Assembly (NCBI GenBank): GCA_035461245.1
Contig: DATHVP010000057.1
Span: forward strand, 1 to 64,000
From: SH-MAG3 sp035461245
GTDB taxonomy: Bacteria; Gemmatimonadota; Gemmatimonadetes; Longimicrobiales; RSA9
Reading direction: 5' to 3'
DNA: 64,000 nt
The position numbers and the translations under genes were made by a program. Positions 37,600 to 47,072 of this stretch are shown here, one piece after another. Positions within the stretch are counted from its first letter, which is position 1, and each line of letters opens with the position of its first letter. Under the pieces are notes generated by a model, which saw nothing but the letters and a program-made list of their open reading frames with translations, made no database searches and had not been told where the DNA came from.

Positions 37600-39591
37600 T
37601 CATCGCAGGCCCCACCGCCTGCGGAGGATCCATTCGGCCGCCAGCAGGACGATGACGGCCAGGAACGGCCAGGCGGTGGCCCGCAGGGGCGTGCCGCCAA
37701 GCCGCTGGCCGGCGTCCCGCACGGCCGTGGCCGGTGCCCGTAGCGCCGCCAGGTCCGCGGGCTGACGCCAGAACTCCGGCGAGTACCGCTCCACGGTCAG
37801 GCGGCCTTCCACATCCGCTACGGTATCACCGCTGAAGGCGCGGACGCGATAGCTGTAGCGGCCCGGCTCGGGCGCCACGGTGTACGTCGTATCCGCGGTG
37901 GCGGAAACCATCGTGTCAGCCACTACGGTGCCGTCGGCGGCGAGGAGGCTTACGGCAAGTGAATCAATGGCTGCGCCCGGTGCCACCCAGCCCAGCGGTC
38001 TACCCCGGGGGACGGCATATGATGCCGGCCGGACTGCGTCTGCCCCGACGAGTCCGCCATCACGGATGAGCCAGCCGGTGACGGCGCCCCACAACCGGTT
38101 GTACAGCATGGCCTCGGCATCACCGCGAAACGCCCACTGCCAGTACCCCCGGCCAAGCGCCATGACCCACCGACGCTGGCCGCTCTGTCCACCCAGCAGC
38201 GCCGGCTCCGGCTGGCCCTGGCGCCCACGCGTCACCGACAGCGGCGCCCACGTGCCCGGCGCCGGCGTCACGCTCCGCAGCGCGTACAGGGGCGCAGCGC
38301 CGGCCACAGGCAGTTCCGTCAGCAACGGCGCGACGGGCGACGACGGGATCTCCGCTACCGGGTAGTACTCCCCTGCCGTTTCGGGACCCGGCGTCACGGG
38401 CAAGGGCAAATCAGCGGCGTCACCCGCCGGGAAGATCAGGAGCCGCCGCGCGGACGCCGCGGCGTCCAGCGCCCAGCGCGGCGCGGCACCGTCCAGCCCG
38501 TGCAGCACCACCAGTCCCCCCTGCTGCATGGCCCGTTGCACCGCCCGCTGCGCATCCTGCTCCGACGCCCTCAGCCCCGCCTCCAGCCCCATCCCCAACC
38601 GGGTATACTGCCCTGCCGCGCCCCGCAGATACCCGCTGACCGGCAGGCCTGCCGCCTGCCGCAGCACCGGCACCAGATGCCGCGGCTCCCAGTCCGGAAC
38701 GAACGAAACCAGCGCGATTGCCGGCGGCTCATCTGCCACGTCCAGCCAGACCGTGCGCATGTCGTCGTCCGGGACGACATCCTCACCCTCCAGCTCCACC
38801 GTCACCTCCACCCGGCCGCCGCCCGGCGGCGCTTCCAGCCGCAGCTCCATGCTGCCGGTGGCCAGCCTGCCCCCTGGCGCCGGCGGGACACTCGTCCGCC
38901 CTACCACCCGATCGCCCGCCCGGGCCACCACGGCGATGGAGTCCGGGCCCGGGTCGCCCGTCACTGCCACGCCAAATTCCAGAACCACCGGCTCGCCGGG
39001 CCGGGCCCAGCCGGGAGCGCTGACTTCCTGCAGGGAACGGTTCGCGACGATGTCACCCACGATCTCGAATTCAACGTCCAGTCCAAGACGCGGCAACCAC
39101 TGGGCGACGACAGGGGCATCCTCGATGGCCGCATCTGTCACCACCACCACCCGAACGGCGCCGGCCTCGGCCACGGCCTGGAGCGCCGGCAGGAGGCGGC
39201 TGCTCACATCGCCTGGCGGCTCGTCCGGCAGCGCCGCTGGTGCTACAGGCCGGACCCGCGTGCCAAACAGGAGGACGTCGCGGCCGCCGGCCCGGGCCCG
39301 CGCGCGCTCCACCCCACGGTCCCACCGGCTGCCGCCTGACGCTTCCGGCAGCGCCATGCTCAACGAAGCATCCAGCAGCACGTGCGTGCCGGCCCGCGCT
39401 GCCGCACTGCCACCCGTTGGCACTTCCACGTCGAAGATGAGCAGGAGGATCAGTGCGATGGCGGCAATGCGCAGCCCGGCCAGCAGCATGCGCCCCCGGC
39501 CCGGCGTCTCCCAACGCCGGTAATGCCACACCACGGCCGCTGCCGCTACCGCCACCAGCGTCGCCCAGATTGCCCAGCTCGTACCCGCCAT
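37600..39591 (-). CDS. Membrane protein with VWA-like domain
   Basis: 663 residues from ATG 39591; a TTG at 39606 lies inside the tail of a terminator and is less likely. Two N-terminal membrane helices (about 6-23 and 36-53) precede a VWA-like fold with a MIDAS-type DASLS (74-78). The centre is beta-rich (FEIVGD, VELEGEDVVPDDD) and probably periplasmic. A last helix (FLAVIVLLAAEWIL) precedes a basic tail. The layout resembles BatA/aerotolerance-type or glutamine-amidotransferase-like membrane proteins of unclear role. Function unknown; it lies between the dcw cluster and ftsY-recG. Confidence 0.72.
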   Translation of the reverse strand: MAGTSWAIWATLVAVAAAAVVWHYRRWETPGRGRMLLAGLRIAAIALILLLIFDVEVPTGGSAAARAGTHVLLDASLSMALPEASGGSRWDRGVERARARAGGRDVLLFGTRVRPVAPAALPDEPPGDVSSRLLPALQAVAEAGAVRVVVVTDAAIEDAPVVAQWLPRLGLDVEFEIVGDIVANRSLQEVSAPGWARPGEPVVLEFGVAVTGDPGPDSIAVVARAGDRVVGRTSVPPAPGGRLATGSMELRLEAPPGGGRVEVTVELEGEDVVPDDDMRTVWLDVADEPPAIALVSFVPDWEPRHLVPVLRQAAGLPVSGYLRGAAGQYTRLGMGLEAGLRASEQDAQRAVQRAMQQGGLVVLHGLDGAAPRWALDAAASARRLLIFPAGDAADLPLPVTPGPETAGEYYPVAEIPSSPVAPLLTELPVAGAAPLYALRSVTPAPGTWAPLSVTRGRQGQPEPALLGGQSGQRRWVMALGRGYWQWAFRGDAEAMLYNRLWGAVTGWLIRDGGLVGADAVRPASYAVPRGRPLGWVAPGAAIDSLAVSLLAADGTVVADTMVSATADTTYTVAPEPGRYSYRVRAFSGDTVADVEGRLTVERYSPEFWRQPADLAALRAPATAVRDAGQRLGGTPLRATAWPFLAVIVLLAAEWILRRRWGLR

Positions 39592-39603
39592 CGCCCGCCC
39601 GTA

Positions 39604-39638
39604 CAAAGAAAGCCCCGCCGGGCGCCTCGCCAGCGGGG
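39604..39638 (-). terminator. Second terminator after the dcw cluster, abutting the VWA-like gene
   Basis: Minus strand: CCCCGC and GCGGGG (39613-39618 with 39633-39638) enclose an inner GGCG/CGCC hairpin, followed by CTTTCTTT. Its tail ends about 13 nt before the next ATG. Confidence 0.65.
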
Positions 39639-39690
39639 ACCTACCAACTTAGGCGCAGGCAGGGTCTGCGCCAGTCCGCGTTCCAGCCTG

Positions 39691-39728
39691 TAAAACGAGG
39701 AAGGCCGCTCCGTGGAGCGGCCCTCGTT
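39691..39728 (-). terminator. Intrinsic terminator of the dcw cluster
   Basis: Stem GGCCGCTCC/GGAGCGGCC (39703-39711 with 39714-39722), extended by AACGAG arms, then CGTTTTA on the minus strand. It begins 3 nt past the M23 peptidase stop. Confidence 0.85.
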
Positions 39729-39730
39729 CG

Positions 39731-41029
39731 TCAGAGGTCATCGCCTGTGCGCCCGGCGGCGTCCTGCCGGGATCGGGCGAACTGCACGCCATACGGGATC
39801 CGCTCGAGGAGGGTTGAGCGTTCTGCCGCGACGGCCAGGAACTCGCCCCGGATCGCCCCCGGAATCGGCGGCGCGTCCGGCAGGCGCGCGGTCCGTGCAT
39901 CCACCGCACGGCCGTTGACGCGAAGTTCATAGTGCAGGTGCGGGGCCGTGGCGAGCCCCGTCGCACCAACATAACCGATGACCTGCTTCTGGGACACGCG
40001 CGTGCCGACCCGGATTCCGGAAGCGAACCGGCTCAGGTGTGCGTACCGCGTGATGTAGCCATTGAAGTGGCGGATCTCGACGAGGTTGCCGTAGCCGCCG
40101 TTCACACCTGCGAACACAACCGTCCCCTCGGCCGTGCTCATCACCGGCGTGCCGGTGGGCGCGCCGAAATCCGTGCCCGTGTGCGCACGAACCGTCTTCA
40201 GGATCGGATGATAGCGGTTCGGGTTGAAGTTCGACGTGATACGCACGAACTCCACCGGATAGCGGCTGAACCCGTGCGCCAGTGGTCGTGCTTCCTCGTC
40301 GTAGTAGCCGCGGGCCTGATCGTGGTCGAACCAGAAGCCCTTGTACGAATGGCCGCGGACATTCATCTCCGCCGCGAGGATCTTCCGGCTGCGCGCCGAC
40401 CCGTCCGGACGGACTTCCCGTTCGTACACCATGCGGTACGAGTCACCGGGCTGGATCTCCCGCGTGAAGTCCAGCTTGTACTCGTACACACCGGCCAGCT
40501 CGGCGACCAGGCCGCGCCGGTCCGGTACCGGCAGCTGTGACGACTCGTCGAACACGATGGCTTCGTACAGCGTGCGCTGGATCTCGCCACTGGCATACAC
40601 TGTGTCCACCACCGTCGGCGTGATGACAACCTCGCCGTCCCACCGCGTCTGCTGCTTCACGAGACGGACCGTGCTGTCCCGGTTCAGCCGCACCTCGATG
40701 GCACGCGGCTCGTCGCTGCGGAGCCAGCGCCGGACCGTGATCTCCGTGTTCGTGGACAGCCGTCCCGGGTTCAGGTGCTGGCGCATCCCCAGCAGCAGGT
40801 CCGCCATCTCCTGGCCCGTGATCCGGGCCTGCGACAGCACGCCCGACAACGTCTGTCCCGAGCTGAGCACGTGCGTTTCCACCCGCTCAACCGGGGCCGC
40901 GTAGAGCACGCCCACCGTCGGCGCCTCGTCCGGATTGGGCGCAGGGATCCCCGGCTGGAGCATCGTGGCGCCGCCGACACTGATGGCAACGATGAACGCC
41001 AGGGCCAGGATCCTGTAGGGGTTCGGCAT
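39731..41029 (-). CDS. M23-family peptidoglycan endopeptidase, LysM-like N-terminus
   Basis: 432 residues from ATG 41029, with GGAAGG just upstream; the TTG at 41032 is less likely. A single N-terminal hydrophobic anchor or signal (ILALAFIVAISVGG) is followed by a LysM/OapA-like region near 50-110 (HVLSSGQTLSGVLSQ). The C-terminal LytM domain has HTGTDFGAPTGTPV and HLHYELRV, the full set of Zn ligands. It should cut peptide cross-bridges in the periplasm during growth or septation. It is 33 nt after ftsZ and before the terminator, so it belongs to the division operon. Confidence 0.9.
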   Translation of the reverse strand: MPNPYRILALAFIVAISVGGATMLQPGIPAPNPDEAPTVGVLYAAPVERVETHVLSSGQTLSGVLSQARITGQEMADLLLGMRQHLNPGRLSTNTEITVRRWLRSDEPRAIEVRLNRDSTVRLVKQQTRWDGEVVITPTVVDTVYASGEIQRTLYEAIVFDESSQLPVPDRRGLVAELAGVYEYKLDFTREIQPGDSYRMVYEREVRPDGSARSRKILAAEMNVRGHSYKGFWFDHDQARGYYDEEARPLAHGFSRYPVEFVRITSNFNPNRYHPILKTVRAHTGTDFGAPTGTPVMSTAEGTVVFAGVNGGYGNLVEIRHFNGYITRYAHLSRFASGIRVGTRVSQKQVIGYVGATGLATAPHLHYELRVNGRAVDARTARLPDAPPIPGAIRGEFLAVAAERSTLLERIPYGVQFARSRQDAAGRTGDDL

Positions 41030-41062
41030 CAAACCTTCCGCTGTGTTCGTTGGCGCTTCAAC

Positions 41063-42370
41063 TCAGTCCATCTGGCGACGGATGAACGTCGGAATGTCCA
41101 GGTCCATCAACTGCTGCGCACCCACCGACCGCTGCGGCGGACGGGAGAACGGCAGTGCGTCCGCGAAGTCCGGCGTCCGCGGGGTCGCAGCCGTGGCCCG
41201 CGCGTAGCCGGGCTCCGCCGAGGCCGTGGCCACCGCCGGTGTCGGCTGCGGCCGCGGTGCCGGCTGCGGCCGCTGGGCAGGTTGAGCCCGCGGTGCCGTC
41301 TGCGGCCGGGCAGGCGCGCCGCCGTTACCGTGCGCGGCATGCGCCGCCCCCGGCGTTGTCGTACGAGTCCCGAAATGCGGCCGGATCACATTGTCCCGCA
41401 CAGGCTCCTCCTGCTCCAGTCCCGTTGCGATCACCGTGACGCGCACATCGCCTTCCAGCGTCGGGTCGTGGACAGCACCGAAGATGATCTCGGCTTCGTC
41501 GCCGGCCGCTTCCTGGATAATGGACGCGATGGTCGTCACTTCGTCAATGGTGAGGTCCATCCCGCCGGTGATGTTGATGAGCACACCGCCGGCGCCGCCG
41601 ATGGTCACGTTGTCCAGCAGCGGGCTGTGGATCGCCTCCTGGGCCGCTTCCACTGCACGGTTCTCGCCAGTCCCGAAGCCGGTGCCCATCAGAGCCGGTC
41701 CGCGGTTCTGCATCACAGTGCGAACGTCTGCGAAATCGACGTTTACCTCACCTGTCACGTGGATCAGGTCGGAGATTCCCTGCGTGGCATGGAGCAGTAC
41801 CTCGTCCGCCTTTTTTAGCGCATCCCGGAAAGAAGTACCCTTCCCGACGACGCTCAGCAACCGCTCATTGGGCACCACGATGACGGTGTCCGCCGCCCGC
41901 TTCAGCTCGGACAGCCCCATCTCCGCCTGCTGCATGCGCTTGCGACCCTCAAACAGGAACGGCTTGGTCACGATGCCGATGGTCAGGCAGCCCATCTCCC
42001 GGGCGATCTCGGCGATCATCGGCGCCGCGCCCGTGCCCGTGCCGCCGCCCATGCCTGCCGTGATGAAGACCAGGTCCGCGCCCTCCAGCACTCGGGCGAT
42101 GTCGTCCCGGCTCTCCTCGATGGCCTGCCGACCGATCTCCGGACGGGCGCCCGCGCCGAGTCCCCGCGTCAGCTTCTTGCCGATCTGGATCTTCAGCTGC
42201 GACTGCGCCAGCTTCAGCGCCTGCGCGTCCGTGTTCACGCTGATGAACTCGACGCCGTCCAGGTCCTCGGCGATCATGCGGTTGACAGCGTTCCCGCCGC
42301 CACCACCTACGCCGATGACCTTCATGCGTGCGTTCTGCGCTGCGCCTTCCTCGAATTCGAAAATCATCAT
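41063..42370 (-). CDS. ftsZ: Cell division protein FtsZ
   Basis: 435 residues. Tubulin-like GTPase that forms the Z ring. The G-box AGMGGGTGTGAAP covers Gly108-Gly114; NTDAQAL and the T7 loop region (DFADVRTVMQNRG) are intact. A Pro/Ala/Arg-rich linker of about 90 residues leads to the C-terminal peptide DIPTFIRRQMD that binds FtsA and other partners. AGGAGG precedes the tandem ATG codons at 42370 and 42367. Unlike its neighbours it is separated from ftsA, by 121 bp with repeats, which may allow separate expression. Confidence 0.97.
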   Translation of the reverse strand: MMIFEFEEGAAQNARMKVIGVGGGGGNAVNRMIAEDLDGVEFISVNTDAQALKLAQSQLKIQIGKKLTRGLGAGARPEIGRQAIEESRDDIARVLEGADLVFITAGMGGGTGTGAAPMIAEIAREMGCLTIGIVTKPFLFEGRKRMQQAEMGLSELKRAADTVIVVPNERLLSVVGKGTSFRDALKKADEVLLHATQGISDLIHVTGEVNVDFADVRTVMQNRGPALMGTGFGTGENRAVEAAQEAIHSPLLDNVTIGGAGGVLINITGGMDLTIDEVTTIASIIQEAAGDEAEIIFGAVHDPTLEGDVRVTVIATGLEQEEPVRDNVIRPHFGTRTTTPGAAHAAHGNGGAPARPQTAPRAQPAQRPQPAPRPQPTPAVATASAEPGYARATAATPRTPDFADALPFSRPPQRSVGAQQLMDLDIPTFIRRQMD

Positions 42371-42429
42371 TCCCCCTCCTCTGGTTCGGGTCCCGCCGCC
42401 ACGCGGAGACCACCTGGTGCTGCCAGGGC

Positions 42430-42487
42430 CACTTCGTTCAGGCCACTCGTTAAGGCCGCTTCTCTAAGGCCGCTTCGCCCAGGGCCG
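42430..42487. repeat. AGGCCGCTTCGCT-type repeat between ftsA and ftsZ
   Basis: Three to four imperfect 14-bp copies (AGGCCACTCGTTA, AGGCCGCTTCTCTA, AGGCCGCTTCGCCC) just after the ftsA stop. Same family as 37540-37587 and, more distantly, 9357-9455. Confidence 0.8.
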
Positions 42488-42491
42488 CGGA

Positions 42492-43721
42492 CTAGAAGAA
42501 CTCCTTGAGCCAGGCGACCAGACGGCCGCCGACCCCCTCGCGGAGGCTGGCACCGAACGCCGGCTCACTTACGCTGTCGGATGCGAACAGGGCCAGGCCG
42601 GTGGCCGTCGCGAACTGTGGCCGCTTCACCGTGTCCGCCAGGCCCAGCAGCCCCTCGCCGGGCAGGCCGATGCGGACGGGCATGCCAAACGCGATCTGGG
42701 CCACTTCCACGGCGCCGGCCAGCGAGGCCCCGCCGCCGGTGAGGACCGCACCCGCGCCGAGGCGGCCGGATTCGCCGGCGTTCTCGATCTCCCTCGCAAC
42801 GAGCCCGAGAATCTCGTCCAGGCGCTGCTCGATGATGTGAGCGATGAGTTCGCGGGCCACCGCCCGCCGCGTGCCAGGACCGGGTCCCGGCAGTTCCACC
42901 GACTCCTTCGGATCCACGAGCTGCGCGTACGCAGCGCCGTGCTTCTCCTTGGCCTTCTCAGCCTCCGCGTATGTGATGCTGAGGCCCTTGGCCAGGTCGT
43001 TGGTCACCGTGCCGCCGCCCCATGGAATGGAGGCGAGGTGGCGGACCTTGCCGTCGCGGAAAATGGCCAGTTCGGTGGTCGCGCCGCCCAGGTCCACCAG
43101 GGCCACCCCCACGTCCTTCTCGTCCGGCGCCACGCTGGCCCGGGCTGTTGCCAGTGGCTCGTGGATCGTGCGCTCGATGCGGTAGCCGGCGCGACTCACG
43201 GCCTTGCGCAGGTTCTGCGTCGCCGTGATGGAGCTGGTGATGATGTAGACGTCGGCCTCCAGGCGCGTGCCAGCCATCCCGATGGGATCGCGGATGCCAT
43301 GCTGGTGATCCACGATGTACTCCTGCGGCAGCACGTGCAGCACCTCGCGGTCCGCGGGCACGACGACGGCGCGGGCGACCTCCTGCACGCGCTTCACGTC
43401 GGCACTGGTGATCTCCTCGCCATTGACGGCGACGACGCCCTGCGAGGTGCGCGCGTGGATGTACTCACCGGCGACGCCGGTGTAGACGCGGCTCACGGAC
43501 ACGCCAGCCATGAGTTCGGCTTCCTTCATGGCGGTCCGGACGGAATCCGTGGTGCCCTCGATATCGGTCACGACCTCCCGGCGCATGCCACCGGTGCGGG
43601 CCTGGCCGACACCCAGGATCTTCACGCCACGGCCACCGCGCGGCTCAGCCACGACCTCGGCGATGACGGCACAGGTCTTTGTCGACCCGATATCCAATCC
43701 AGCCACCAGATTGGGACGCAT
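42492..43721 (-). CDS. ftsA: Cell division protein FtsA
   Basis: 409 residues. Actin-like protein that ties FtsZ filaments to the membrane. Phosphate loop AGLDIGSTKTCAVIAE at the N-terminus, VALVDLGGATTELAIF as the second phosphate motif, and the 1C-type domain in between. The C-terminus GGRLVAWLKEFF is the amphipathic membrane-targeting helix. Two bases separate its start from the ftsQ stop. Confidence 0.95.
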   Translation of the reverse strand: MRPNLVAGLDIGSTKTCAVIAEVVAEPRGGRGVKILGVGQARTGGMRREVVTDIEGTTDSVRTAMKEAELMAGVSVSRVYTGVAGEYIHARTSQGVVAVNGEEITSADVKRVQEVARAVVVPADREVLHVLPQEYIVDHQHGIRDPIGMAGTRLEADVYIITSSITATQNLRKAVSRAGYRIERTIHEPLATARASVAPDEKDVGVALVDLGGATTELAIFRDGKVRHLASIPWGGGTVTNDLAKGLSITYAEAEKAKEKHGAAYAQLVDPKESVELPGPGPGTRRAVARELIAHIIEQRLDEILGLVAREIENAGESGRLGAGAVLTGGGASLAGAVEVAQIAFGMPVRIGLPGEGLLGLADTVKRPQFATATGLALFASDSVSEPAFGASLREGVGGRLVAWLKEFF

Positions 43722-43723
43722 GA

Positions 43724-44527
43724 TCAGTTCTTTCCCCGGTGCAGCGCCACCACGATCTGGTCGTGGAAGCGTCCATCGATTCGCCTGACCCGCGCGAGCT
43801 CCGGCGCCGCCGTCCTGGCGACGGAGTCGGCGGCCTCGTCGCCCGCGGACGCGGCCGCAAAGCGAGGCGCGGCCAGGTCGGACAGAGTGTAATGCAGCTC
43901 ACGCAGGCGCTCGGCGGTGGGCCGCGCCGGCACGAGCACGTCCGCGTCCGTATTGCTACGCAGGACCAGCCGGATCTCGCTGTCGTGCACGCCGATCTCG
44001 GAAACCCATCCGAGGAGACCTGGCTCGAACTGCCTGACCATGCCCAGGAACGCCGCGATGCGGAGCGTTTCCTCGTCCGCGGCATGTCCGTCACCGGTCA
44101 CCCGCGTCTCCACGAGCAGTACGGGCAGGTCCATCCCCTCCGCGGCCGGGTCCGCAGGGAGCAGGCGACCCTGCTCGTCAATGGCGTGCAGTTCCGGCGT
44201 CCGCGCAAAGCCCACGGGACGCGTTTCGTCGATGGCGATGCGCAGCGTGCCGGGCACGCTGCGTTCGATGGACACGTCCCGCACGAGGGGATGGCGGAGA
44301 ACGGCGTCCCGCCATTGCGTCGGGTCGTCAAAAATGCTGGACGCGACGGTGATGCCCGCCGCCTCCACAACCATCTCGGGCGACATGTGGCGCACCCCCG
44401 TCACCTCCACACGCTGCACTGCAAAGGCATCGATGCGACGCATCAGGGTCGGCGCCTGCGCGGATGCCGCGGTCAGCACGACTCCCGTGAGGAGCACAAC
44501 CGCGATGCGGACGAGGCCCTGCCTCAT
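43724..44527 (-). CDS. ftsQ: Cell division protein FtsQ
   Basis: 267 residues. One N-terminal membrane segment (IAVVLLTGVVLTAASA) followed by a POTRA domain (VQRVEVTGVRHMSPEMVVEAAG) and the FtsQ beta domain (DVSIERSVPGTLRIAIDETRP). Scaffold that links early and late division proteins in the periplasm. Sequence similarity is low, as usual for FtsQ; position between murC and ftsA supports the call. ATGA overlap with murC. Confidence 0.9.
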   Translation of the reverse strand: MRQGLVRIAVVLLTGVVLTAASAQAPTLMRRIDAFAVQRVEVTGVRHMSPEMVVEAAGITVASSIFDDPTQWRDAVLRHPLVRDVSIERSVPGTLRIAIDETRPVGFARTPELHAIDEQGRLLPADPAAEGMDLPVLLVETRVTGDGHAADEETLRIAAFLGMVRQFEPGLLGWVSEIGVHDSEIRLVLRSNTDADVLVPARPTAERLRELHYTLSDLAAPRFAAASAGDEAADSVARTAAPELARVRRIDGRFHDQIVVALHRGKN

Positions 44528-45948
44528 TCGGCACCCCCGCCCATGGCGCGGAACATGTCATGGGCCATCTCGTCGATGTTGCCGGCGCCCATGGCCACGA
44601 CGACGTCGCCGTCCCGCAGCTCAGCCCGCAGGGCGCGGTGCATCTCGTCCAGCGTCGGCACGTACTCGACGACGCCGCCATTGGCGGCCCGGGCTGCGTC
44701 CGCCACCAGTGCGCCGGTGACACCCTCGATGGGGGCTTCCCGTGCCGGATAGACATCGGTCACCCAGATGGCATCGGCCACGGCCAGGGCACGCCCGAAC
44801 TCGCCGGCCAGGTCGCGGGTCCTGCTGTACAGGTGCGGCTGGAACACCGCGATGATGCGCTGGCCGGGATACGCGCCGCGTGCGGTGGCCAGCGTGGCGT
44901 CCACCTCCGTGGGGTGGTGTGCATAGTCATCCACGAACGTCACGCCCGCTGCCGTGCCCAGCTCCTGGAACCGGCGAGCGACGCCGCTGAAGCCGGGCAG
45001 CGCGCGCTGTGCGGCCTCGAAGTCGGCGCCCGCGTGGCGCGCCGCTGCGAACGCGCCAAGGGCATTGCGGATGTTGTGCAGACCGGGTGCAGCCAGGTTC
45101 ACCTCGCCAAGCGTCTGGCCGTTCTCGGTGACGGTGAACGCCATGGTGCGTCCCGTCTGCCGGATGCCCGTGGCGCGCAGGTCGGCGCCCTCGCCCGTGC
45201 CGTAGGTCAGCACGCGGCGATCGGTAACGGCGGCACCCGCCCGGGCGGCGCCCGGATCATCCGAGCACACCGCCACCAGGCCATCCGCGCGGACCTGGCC
45301 GAGGAACTCGACGAACGCCTGTTCCACCCCCGCCAGGTCACCGTAGATATCCAGGTGATCCGCCTCCACCGATGTCACGACGGCGGCCGTCGGCTGCAGC
45401 GTCATGAAGGAGCGATCGTACTCGTCGGCCTCGACGACGAAAACGTCACTCTTGCCGGCGCGAAGGCCCCCGCCCCAGGACGGCATGCGGCCGCCGACGA
45501 GACCCGTGGGATCGATGCCGGCGGCGTCGAGGATCGCCGTCGCCGCCGCTGTCGTAGTCGTCTTGCCGTGCGTGCCCGCGATGGCGATGACGGTGCCTCG
45601 GTTGACGATGGCGCCCAGGGCCTGGGCCCGCTTCAGCACCGGGATCCCGCGCTCCCGCGCCGCCGCGAGTTCGGGATGCGACGAAGGGATCGCCGAGGTG
45701 ACAACGAGGGCGACAGCATCCTCCACATGCGACGCGTCATGGCCCTGGTGGATGGCCACGCCGCGGGATTGCAGCGCCGCACCAGCCGCAGAGGGCCGGA
45801 GGTCGCAGCCCGTGACAGTGCCGCCCTCGTGCACGAGAAGCTCGGCCAGAGCCGACATGCCCGCGCCCGCCACGCCCATGAAGTGGACGGGGCCGGTCCG
45901 CGCCAGCGCACGGAGGTCCACGTTCTTCCAGTCAGGTTGCTGCGTCAT
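44524..45948 (-). CDS. murC: UDP-N-acetylmuramate--L-alanine ligase
   Basis: 474 residues from ATG 45948 (MTQQPDWKNVDLRAL), in ATGA overlap with murG. Adds L-Ala to UDP-MurNAc. N-terminal FMGVAGAGMSALAELL, ATP loop IAGTHGKTTTTAAAT, VVEADEYDRSFM and DDYAHHPTEVDATL are diagnostic. In many genomes murB or ddl follows murC; here ftsQ follows directly. Confidence 0.96.
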   Translation of the reverse strand: MTQQPDWKNVDLRALARTGPVHFMGVAGAGMSALAELLVHEGGTVTGCDLRPSAAGAALQSRGVAIHQGHDASHVEDAVALVVTSAIPSSHPELAAARERGIPVLKRAQALGAIVNRGTVIAIAGTHGKTTTTAAATAILDAAGIDPTGLVGGRMPSWGGGLRAGKSDVFVVEADEYDRSFMTLQPTAAVVTSVEADHLDIYGDLAGVEQAFVEFLGQVRADGLVAVCSDDPGAARAGAAVTDRRVLTYGTGEGADLRATGIRQTGRTMAFTVTENGQTLGEVNLAAPGLHNIRNALGAFAAARHAGADFEAAQRALPGFSGVARRFQELGTAAGVTFVDDYAHHPTEVDATLATARGAYPGQRIIAVFQPHLYSRTRDLAGEFGRALAVADAIWVTDVYPAREAPIEGVTGALVADAARAANGGVVEYVPTLDEMHRALRAELRDGDVVVAMGAGNIDEMAHDMFRAMGGGAE

Positions 45949-47072
45949 CGCGATGCCATGAGTGTGTGAAGGTGCCGGGCGATCTCGCGTGCGGCATCCG
46001 GTTGCGCCCTGTCCCGGGCGGCGCGCTCCATCCGCGCCCGGCGGTCGGCGTCGCCGGTGAGCGCCAGCATGTCGCGCCACAGCCGCTCCGATGTCATCTC
46101 GCTTTCCGGCAGCATGATCGCCGCGCCTGCATCTTCCAGCGCCCGCGCATTGTGCGTCTGATGGTCCGCCGCAGCCGTCGGCAGCGGCACAAGGATCATG
46201 GGCCGGCCCCATGCAAGCAGTTCCGCCGTGCCCATGGCACCCGCGCGGGACACCGCCACGTCCGTCGCCGCCAGCGCCTGTGGCATGGCGTCGATATAGC
46301 CCACCGCCTTCACCCAGTCCGCGCCCAGCGGCCGCAGCCGCTCGCTGATGCCCTCGATGTGCGTCGGGCCGGTGGCCCAGAGGACCTCCAACTTCTCCGG
46401 ACGTGCCGGCAGGTCTCCCCGCACGACGCCCTCAATGGCACCCACCAGTGCCTCGTTTATCGCCCGTGCGCCCTGGCTGCCGCCCACTACCAGCAGGACC
46501 ACGGCGTCCTCCGCCAGGCCGAACCGGCGGCGGCTGGCCAGCCGGTCGATGGACGTGTCCGGCGCCTGGATGGGGTTGCCCAGGGACAGGATCTCAGTCC
46601 GCGCTCCAGGCTCGAGCTGCGACGCCGCCTCAGGGAACCCGAGGTGTACCTGCCGGGCCCGCCGGGACAGTACACGCGTGACTGCGCCGGCGTGCGAGTT
46701 CTGCTCCTGCAGCGCCAGCGGCACGCCGGTCAGCACGGCGTAGAGGCCCGCCGGCCCGCTGGCGTAGCCGCCGGTTCCCACGACCAGGGCCGGGCGCAGC
46801 CGGCGGAACAGCCGGAACAGGCCCAGGAACGTACCGCCCAGCGCCGGCACCAGCCGCCAGTTCTGCAGCAGCCCGTCGCGCTGGAAACCGCGCATGGGCA
46901 GCAGCGTATGCGGCAGGCCCTTTTCCGGCAGCACCCGCGACTCCACGCCCCGCTGCGCACCGACGTAGTGGACCTGCACCGCCGGATCCAGTTCCTGCAG
47001 CGCTGCGCCCAGAGCCAGGGCCGGGTAGAGGTGGCCGCCCGTGCCGCCGCCGGCAAGTATCACGTTCTTCAT
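45945..47072 (-). CDS. murG: UDP-GlcNAc:undecaprenyl-PP-MurNAc-pentapeptide GlcNAc transferase
   Basis: 375 residues from ATG 47072 (MKNVILAGGGTGGHLYPA); the open frame runs on through ftsW and murD but that is antisense-like composition, not coding. Makes lipid II on the cytoplasmic face. G loops ILAGGGTGGHLYPAL and GTGGYASGP, VGGSQGARAINEAL and SRAGAMGTAELLAWGRPMI define MurG. ATGA overlaps at both ends. Confidence 0.96.
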   Translation of the reverse strand: MKNVILAGGGTGGHLYPALALGAALQELDPAVQVHYVGAQRGVESRVLPEKGLPHTLLPMRGFQRDGLLQNWRLVPALGGTFLGLFRLFRRLRPALVVGTGGYASGPAGLYAVLTGVPLALQEQNSHAGAVTRVLSRRARQVHLGFPEAASQLEPGARTEILSLGNPIQAPDTSIDRLASRRRFGLAEDAVVLLVVGGSQGARAINEALVGAIEGVVRGDLPARPEKLEVLWATGPTHIEGISERLRPLGADWVKAVGYIDAMPQALAATDVAVSRAGAMGTAELLAWGRPMILVPLPTAAADHQTHNARALEDAGAAIMLPESEMTSERLWRDMLALTGDADRRARMERAARDRAQPDAAREIARHLHTLMASR

